A stretch of 64,000 nucleotides of DNA from Anaerolineae bacterium (GTDB taxonomy: Bacteria; Chloroflexota; Anaerolineae; Anaerolineales; E44-bin32). Below the pieces are notes generated by a model. It was not told the origin of the DNA and did no database searches. It was given only the letters and a program-made list of their open reading frames with translations. A program made the position numbers and the translations under genes. The stretch spans positions 35,440 to 99,439 of the forward strand of contig DUEZ01000078.1 of assembly GCA_011174825.1 (NCBI GenBank). Reading direction: 5' to 3'. Shown piece by piece: positions 60,147-64,000 of the stretch; position 1 is the stretch's first letter, and each line of letters starts with the position of its first letter.

Positions 60147-60923
60147 TTAAGATAGGATCAAAGGTGTTCCGTGAATGGGATGGGAGGTCACATGAATTTC
60201 CATGCCATATACCGGAGTCAAATCCTCGGGAGTCAGAACTTGCTCGGGATTCCCTAATTTCTGCACCCTTCCGTTCGATAACAGCGCTACCCGATCAGCG
60301 AACCTCGCAACGAGGTTGAGATCGTGCAAAGTAATCAAAACTGTCAACCCCTCCTCTTTTGCTAATGAGTGAATGAAGTTGAGGATTTCATCCTGATGTC
60401 TGAGATCTAGATGTGCAGTAGGCTCATCTAACAGCAGCACAGAAGGTGTTTGAGCCAATGCGCGAGCAATGAGCAATCGCTGCTGATCCCCACCCGATAG
60501 CTCACCGATCTTTCGATCGGCAAAGTGAGTCGTGTTCGTCCGCTCCATGGCCTTAATGGCGATTCGATGATCGCTCTCACCCTCTCGATCAAGCCAACCG
60601 AGGTAGGGTGTACGTCCCATGAGTACAACATCGCGCGCGGTGAAAGCTTCAGGCAGCTTCGTGGCCTGAGGTACGACGGCTACCAAGCGAGCTCGTTCTG
60701 GAGGCGATAACGCAGATATCTCCTTCCCATCGACATAAATCTTCCCGCCCAATGGCGAGAGTATCCCACTCGCTCCCTTAACCAGGGTCGATTTACCGAC
60801 TCCGTTGGGACCGACGACGCCCAGCACTTCCCCGGGTATGACCTCGAGTGAGATTTCGCGTAAGATCGGTTTGTCCCCATAACCTATGGTCGCCCGATCA
60901 AAACGTAACGTGATCTTCACCAA
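60147..60923 (-). CDS. btuD: Cobalamin ABC transporter, ATPase
   Basis: This 258-aa ABC ATPase powers the permease encoded just upstream. Walker A is GPNGVGKST (residues 38-46), signature LSGGDQQRLLIARAL (near 137), Walker B VLLLDEPTAHLD (near 158) and the H-loop LHDLNL. It overlaps btuC by 7 nt; the start is TTG at 60923 (GGAG 7 nt upstream) or the next GTG. Substrate inferred from the riboswitch upstream of the operon. Confidence 0.93.
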   Translation of the reverse strand: MVKITLRFDRATIGYGDKPILREISLEVIPGEVLGVVGPNGVGKSTLVKGASGILSPLGGKIYVDGKEISALSPPERARLVAVVPQATKLPEAFTARDVVLMGRTPYLGWLDREGESDHRIAIKAMERTNTTHFADRKIGELSGGDQQRLLIARALAQTPSVLLLDEPTAHLDLRHQDEILNFIHSLAKEEGLTVLITLHDLNLVARFADRVALLSNGRVQKLGNPEQVLTPEDLTPVYGMEIHVTSHPIHGTPLILS

Positions 60924-62005
60924 AATCTCTCCTGCTTGGCTCTACGAAGCAACCAGAGAAAGAAGGGGGCACCTATGACAGCTGTAACAATACCCACCGG
61001 CAATTCTCGAGGTGCAAGAACAGTCCTCGCGATGATGTCCGACGCGAGAAGGACGCTGCCGCCTGTGATTGTCGCTAGGGGGATCAAACGACGGTAATCT
61101 GGCCCCCATAACAAACGGGCCAAATGGGGCACGATCAGGCCAACAAAGCCAATGATACCGGTGAATGAGACCGCTGTTGCCGCTACTAAAGATGAGACAG
61201 CGACGACAACGATTTTATATTTTTCGACATGTAAACCTAACTGTAGAGCCTGCTCATCACCGAATTGCAGGACATTAAGGGGACGGCCAAGGACAAACAA
61301 TATCCCTAAACCGACCACCAGGTAGGGCAATGCTGCCAAAACTGGATTCCACCCTCCCAAGGCAAAACCTCCCAGCAGCCAGGAGAGCGCACGATGTAGT
61401 TGTTCCGTGCTGAGGAGCATGAGCAAGCTCGTCAGAGACGAGGTGAAGGCGCTCACTGCTACTCCAGCCAGGATCAGCGTTGTTATGGGGGTTGTTCGTC
61501 CCACGCGAGCGAGTGAATACACGACCGCTACGGTTATGAGGGCACCTATGAAAGCCGCGATGGGGATAACCGTCATACCCATGAAGGTTGTTGGCCATTT
61601 TGCAGCCATCGCTAACACCGCTCCTAATCCTGCCCCTGATGCCACACCGATAATATAAGGATCCGCAAGCGGGTTACGAAAAAGTCCTTGATACGCTGCG
61701 CCACTCCCCGCCAATGCCATCCCTGTCAGTGCGATCATCACCGTCTGTGGCAAGCGTATTTGGTGAAGAATCGTATCGAAGGTCGTGGGCCAATCGACAG
61801 GGAAAGTAACGAACGGCAGGCGATGGATCAATATTTTAATCACCGTGAAGGGAGGGATTGCAACGGGTCCAATCGCGGCGCTCAACACAAGCATGAACAG
61901 GAGGGCGCCAATCGCCCACACCCATGGTGTAAATACAAAACGCCTCTTCCTTGGTTCTGCTAGCCGGATTCCCTCTTCTTCAGACGAGGATGCAAGCTTT
62001 GACAT
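60917..62005 (-). CDS. btuC: Cobalamin ABC transporter, FecCD/BtuC permease
   Basis: The 362-aa polytopic permease has about ten transmembrane helices and the FecCD hallmarks RLPQTVMIALTGMALAGSGAAYQ (split near residues 88-110), NPLADPYIIGVASGAGLGA (near 113-131) and GFVGLIVPHLARLLWGPDYR (near 275). The ATG overlaps the btuF stop (TAATG). FecCD permeases also carry iron-siderophores; the riboswitch favours B12. Confidence 0.93.
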   Translation of the reverse strand: MSKLASSSEEEGIRLAEPRKRRFVFTPWVWAIGALLFMLVLSAAIGPVAIPPFTVIKILIHRLPFVTFPVDWPTTFDTILHQIRLPQTVMIALTGMALAGSGAAYQGLFRNPLADPYIIGVASGAGLGAVLAMAAKWPTTFMGMTVIPIAAFIGALITVAVVYSLARVGRTTPITTLILAGVAVSAFTSSLTSLLMLLSTEQLHRALSWLLGGFALGGWNPVLAALPYLVVGLGILFVLGRPLNVLQFGDEQALQLGLHVEKYKIVVVAVSSLVAATAVSFTGIIGFVGLIVPHLARLLWGPDYRRLIPLATITGGSVLLASDIIARTVLAPRELPVGIVTAVIGAPFFLWLLRRAKQERFW

Positions 62006-63018
62006 TATTCAAACAACTCCGGATGGAGCAACTTTGCTAAGGCTTCTAGCGCGTCCACATAACGTGGTCCAGGGCGATCGATCCAATAGGTATCGATCCC
62101 ATAGACATCACCATTGACCACGGCCCTAATCTCTCCCCAACCGGGTCGCTCAGCAATCGATTCAGGCGTCGTTGTGTACCAAGGACCTTCACTGAAAACA
62201 ATCACCGCTGGATCACGGGCGATAATCTCCTCCAAACTTAATTGCCCCCAACCCTCGATATCACTGGCGATGTTCTCGCCTCCGGCCAAACTGATTAACA
62301 CGTCCTGGAAAGTCCCAGGTCCCGTGGTCCAAGGTGCGTTTGGATCCGTGCCATCGACCTCATAGAAGACAGGAACAGGTTCAGCACCAGCGAGAGCCTT
62401 CAGGACAGTTTCGACGCGTATTTCAAGTTCATCAACAAGGTCTTCAGATTCTGTCTCGTGATCCGTCAGCTTTCCTGTCATCTCAAGGACATCGTAAAGC
62501 TCATTCATCCCCATCGGGTTGGGAAGTACAAAGACGACGATGCCGAGGTCCTCAAGTGCCTGGACATGTTCGGGGCTGGTGATCATTGCCGCAAGCACGA
62601 GATCCGGCTCGAGGGCCACAATCGCCTCAACATTCAATTCTCCATATGTCGTACCGATGCTGTCTACTTCAATAGCTTCCGATGGGTAATCGGACAACTC
62701 ATCGCGACCGACGACTTGAGAGCCCGCGCCCACCGCGAAGAGGATCTCAGTGCTGGAGGGCGCGATCGAGACGACGCGCTGGGCTGGCTTTGGAATGCTT
62801 ACCTCCCGTTCATAGCCATCGATGAACGAGATCTGTTCAGGCATAGGTTCTTGGGTCGCAGTTTGCGGAATAGATTGTGTGGAGACGATTTCCTCGGTTG
62901 GCAGCGGTGAGGTAGGCTCAATAACTGAATCTGTAGATGGCGAACAAGCACTCGTCAGTAAGGTTAGTATGAGCAATGAAGTGCATAGTACGAGCTGTGT
63001 GCGTTTTGAGTGGATCAT
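62005..63018 (-). CDS. btuF: Cobalamin ABC transporter, substrate-binding lipoprotein
   Basis: The 337-aa protein has a lipoprotein signal (LLILTLLTSAC, Cys 25) and a Thr/Ser/Pro-rich linker. The BtuF-type periplasmic-binding domain follows: QRVVSIAPSSTEILFAVGAG (near 80-99), the PDLVLAAM strand, and the closing GDVYGIDTYWIDRPGPR. It is the first gene behind the riboswitch; AGGGAG precedes the ATG. It probably lies on the outer face of the membrane. Confidence 0.93.
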   Translation of the reverse strand: MIHSKRTQLVLCTSLLILTLLTSACSPSTDSVIEPTSPLPTEEIVSTQSIPQTATQEPMPEQISFIDGYEREVSIPKPAQRVVSIAPSSTEILFAVGAGSQVVGRDELSDYPSEAIEVDSIGTTYGELNVEAIVALEPDLVLAAMITSPEHVQALEDLGIVVFVLPNPMGMNELYDVLEMTGKLTDHETESEDLVDELEIRVETVLKALAGAEPVPVFYEVDGTDPNAPWTTGPGTFQDVLISLAGGENIASDIEGWGQLSLEEIIARDPAVIVFSEGPWYTTTPESIAERPGWGEIRAVVNGDVYGIDTYWIDRPGPRYVDALEALAKLLHPELFE

Positions 63019-63089
63019 TTTTACTCCCTATTCGAGTAAGTCTCTGGATGCTTTGTCTTCCCTTTCGTGAATGTTTCCTGTTCATCTAA

Positions 63090-63123
63090 ATAAAAACCCC
63101 TGCCATCATAGCAGGGGGGTTTC
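63090..63123 (-). terminator. Riboswitch-controlled terminator
   Basis: On the minus strand AAACCCCCCTGC and GCAGGGGTTTTT pair around TATGATG, 70 nt before the btuF start. The tract GGGGGT (63134-63143 region) upstream could pair with the ACCCCCC arm and prevent it. Confidence 0.85.
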
Positions 63124-63133
63124 TTGATCGTTA

Positions 63134-63285
63134 GACCACCCCCTTTCCGCGAAGGCTATTGTGGTCGCAATCTGGGCGGTCGTCCTGGCTCTCCGCAGAG
63201 GCGGATTACAGTTGCGGGACAGCGCCGGACTTGAACCGGCTTCGCCTTTATGCCCTCCCATCCGGGGGTCGGGCACCCACATTGC
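63134..63285 (-). ncRNA. Cobalamin riboswitch
   Basis: Reading the minus strand, the conserved order is GGGTGCCC, AAGCCGGTTCAAGTCCGGCG, CTGTCCCGCAACTGTAA and GAGCCAGGACGACCGCCC, the B12-element core. It lies upstream of btuFCD with a terminator between. In this class adenosylcobalamin binding normally switches genes off. Confidence 0.93.
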
Positions 63286-63403
63286 TGAATATTTGTATTG
63301 TCGTTGAGATTATATCTTGAAATGCTTGAATTACAAGCTAATTTTAGCCACAAGCTACAGACCTCAGGTTGCACACCCTACAGGGTGCGGCTCCATGAAC
63401 ACA

Positions 63404-63436
63404 ACCTCCCCGCGAGCTTGAAGTTCGCGGGGAGGT
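63404..63436. repeat. Palindromic repeat, CCCGCGAGCT family (copy 4)
   Basis: ACCTCCCCGCGAGCTT and AAGTTCGCGGGGAGGT form a nearly perfect hairpin. It is the best copy of the family in the window. Confidence 0.85.
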
Positions 63437-63470
63437 ATCCTTAAAATTAACCTCAAGTATTTCAACGAAC

Positions 63471-63523
63471 CTACAGCCGCAGGTTTTCGCCTGCATATTA
63501 CTTCGCACCCTTTAAGGTGCGAT
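63471..63523. repeat. CTACAGTCGCAGGC-type double hairpin (copy 1)
   Basis: CGCAGGTTTTCGCCTGC and TCGCACCCTTTAAGGTGCGA are two small hairpins in tandem. The same pair recurs at 63682 and half of it, inverted, at 44771. Confidence 0.8.
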
Positions 63524-63570
63524 TATATTTAAATCCCCTTCCCGTGAGTTTAAAGTAACCCAAGATCATC

Positions 63571-63625
63571 GTAGGGGCGCAAGGTCGAAGATGCAGGGTG
63601 ATCTTCCCTGCCCTTGCGCCCCTAC
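63571..63625. repeat. GTAGGGGCG-type long palindrome
   Basis: GTAGGGGCGCAAGG and CCTTGCGCCCCTAC enclose a 27-nt interior with a further GCAGGG/CCCTGC pairing. It is related to 14647 and 44805. Confidence 0.8.
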
Positions 63626-63681
63626 AACGTTATTTCTGATCCCAGGGATAGGTAAGTATCCATTGATATTAAAGATCTTTT

Positions 63682-63734
63682 CTACAGTCGCAGGCTTTCG
63701 CCTGCGCATCACTTCGCATCCTTGAAGGTGCGAC
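63682..63734. repeat. CTACAGTCGCAGGC-type double hairpin (copy 2)
   Basis: GCAGGCTTTCGCCTGC and TCGCATCCTTGAAGGTGCGA repeat the layout of 63471. It touches the stop codon of the aconitase gene and could act as its 3' hairpin. Confidence 0.8.
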
Positions 63735-64000
63735 TATATTGATCCCTGAAGCATCTGACGAAGGACGGTATGTAGGATTCCACCATTGCGATAATACTCG
63801 ATCTCGATCGGTGTTTCGATTCGCACCTGAACCTTAAACTCGACGATCGAACTTTCCTCATTCTCGGCTTTCACTGTTAAAACAGCCCCAGGATCGAGAT
63901 CATCCTTCAATCCAAGAACGCTATAAACCTCTCGACCATCCAGGTTCAACGCCTCTACACCCTCACCCGGCATGAATTCCAAAGGCAACACACCCATCCC
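63734..64000 (-). CDS. acnA: Aconitate hydratase, C-terminal fragment (runs off the window)
   Basis: Only the last 88 codons lie in the window. The sequence GVLPLEFMPGEGVEALNLDG and the ending EIEYYRNGGILHTVLRQML match the swivel domain of AcnA-type aconitases, the TCA-cycle citrate/isocitrate isomerase. The iron-sulfur cysteines lie outside. A related hydrolyase (methylisocitrate type) cannot be excluded from this part alone. Confidence 0.9.
   Translation of the reverse strand, partial: GMGVLPLEFMPGEGVEALNLDGREVYSVLGLKDDLDPGAVLTVKAENEESSIVEFKVQVRIETPIEIEYYRNGGILHTVLRQMLQGSI

Larger units (their letters stand above)
63286..63733. other. Intergenic repeat island btu operon / aconitase gene
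   Basis: This 450-base gap has no gene. Four palindromic elements from the families seen elsewhere in the window fill it (63404, 63471, 63571, 63682). Confidence 0.5.

Noticed and set aside
60147..63018. Iron-siderophore transporter
   Set aside because: The FecCD permease and nearby feo genes made this plausible, but the cobalamin riboswitch directly upstream favours B12.
63404..63734. Possible CRISPR array
   Set aside because: The repeats are palindromic elements of different families with unequal spacing, and there are no uniform spacers or cas genes.

Overview
The window is a 64 kb stretch of a bacterial chromosome of moderate GC content. It most resembles the Chloroflexota (class Anaerolineae or a relative). 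This is inferred from protein sequence character, a B12-dependent class II ribonucleotide reductase with NrdR, a full division and cell-wall (dcw) cluster, class I fructose-bisphosphate aldolase and short secreted proteins typical of that phylum. No phage, plasmid or CRISPR region is visible. The sequence reads as core chromosome with small islands of palindromic repeats between genes.

Layout. (1) 0.1-2 kb: etfBA electron-transfer flavoprotein genes (- strand). (2) 2.4-5.9 kb: TPR protein, a secreted lectin-like lipoprotein and the tRNA methylthiotransferase mtaB (+). (3) 6.1-7.1 kb: msrP/YedY molybdoenzyme (-). (4) 7.5-14.6 kb, +: yqeY, a 7TM-HD phosphohydrolase, ybeY, dgkA, a large multi-GAF histidine kinase and an endonuclease IV-like TIM barrel. 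(5) 14.8-20.0 kb, -: a four-repeat DUF5666 protein, a deoxynucleoside kinase, nrdJ and nrdR, a deoxynucleotide supply block. (6) 20.5-38.1 kb, -: one compact dcw cluster in the order mraZ-rsmH-ftsL-ftsI-murF-mraY-(86-aa ORF)-murD-ftsW-murG-cvpA-murC-(58-aa ORF)-murB-ddl-ftsQ-ftsA-ftsZ. Most junctions overlap by 1-8 nt. It is preceded by a four-repeat MraZ operator. Just upstream lies rnpB (RNase P RNA) with its own promoter and terminator. (7) 39.5-45.5 kb: mixed small genes (zinc ribbon, MBL-fold protein, GH16-like protein, metallophosphoesterase, methyltransferase). (8) 45.7-47.3 kb: tRNA-Phe, an orphan CcrM-like adenine methyltransferase, tRNA-Gly and tRNA-Cys. (9) 47.5-55.5 kb: HtrA protease, Hsp20, exonuclease III, a dual-specificity phosphatase, a Zn/Cd P-type ATPase, a broken RAYT transposase between REP-type palindromes, and aldolase. 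(10) 55.7-59.5 kb: an iron operon dtxR-feoA-feoB(N)-feoB(C)-feoC in which FeoB is split into two overlapping ORFs. (11) 60.1-63.3 kb: a cobalamin riboswitch controlling btuF-btuC-btuD. (12) The window ends inside the 3' part of an aconitase gene.

Several parts connect. The B12 importer and its riboswitch would supply the cofactor of NrdJ. NrdR, NrdJ and the nucleoside kinase form a dNTP block next to the division genes. MraZ has an obvious operator in front of its own operon. The most interesting unexplained items are two unassigned small proteins embedded in the dcw operon by translational coupling, the split feoB, several promoter/start arrangements that imply leaderless mRNAs, and at least five families of intergenic palindromes, one of them paired with a RAYT pseudogene.
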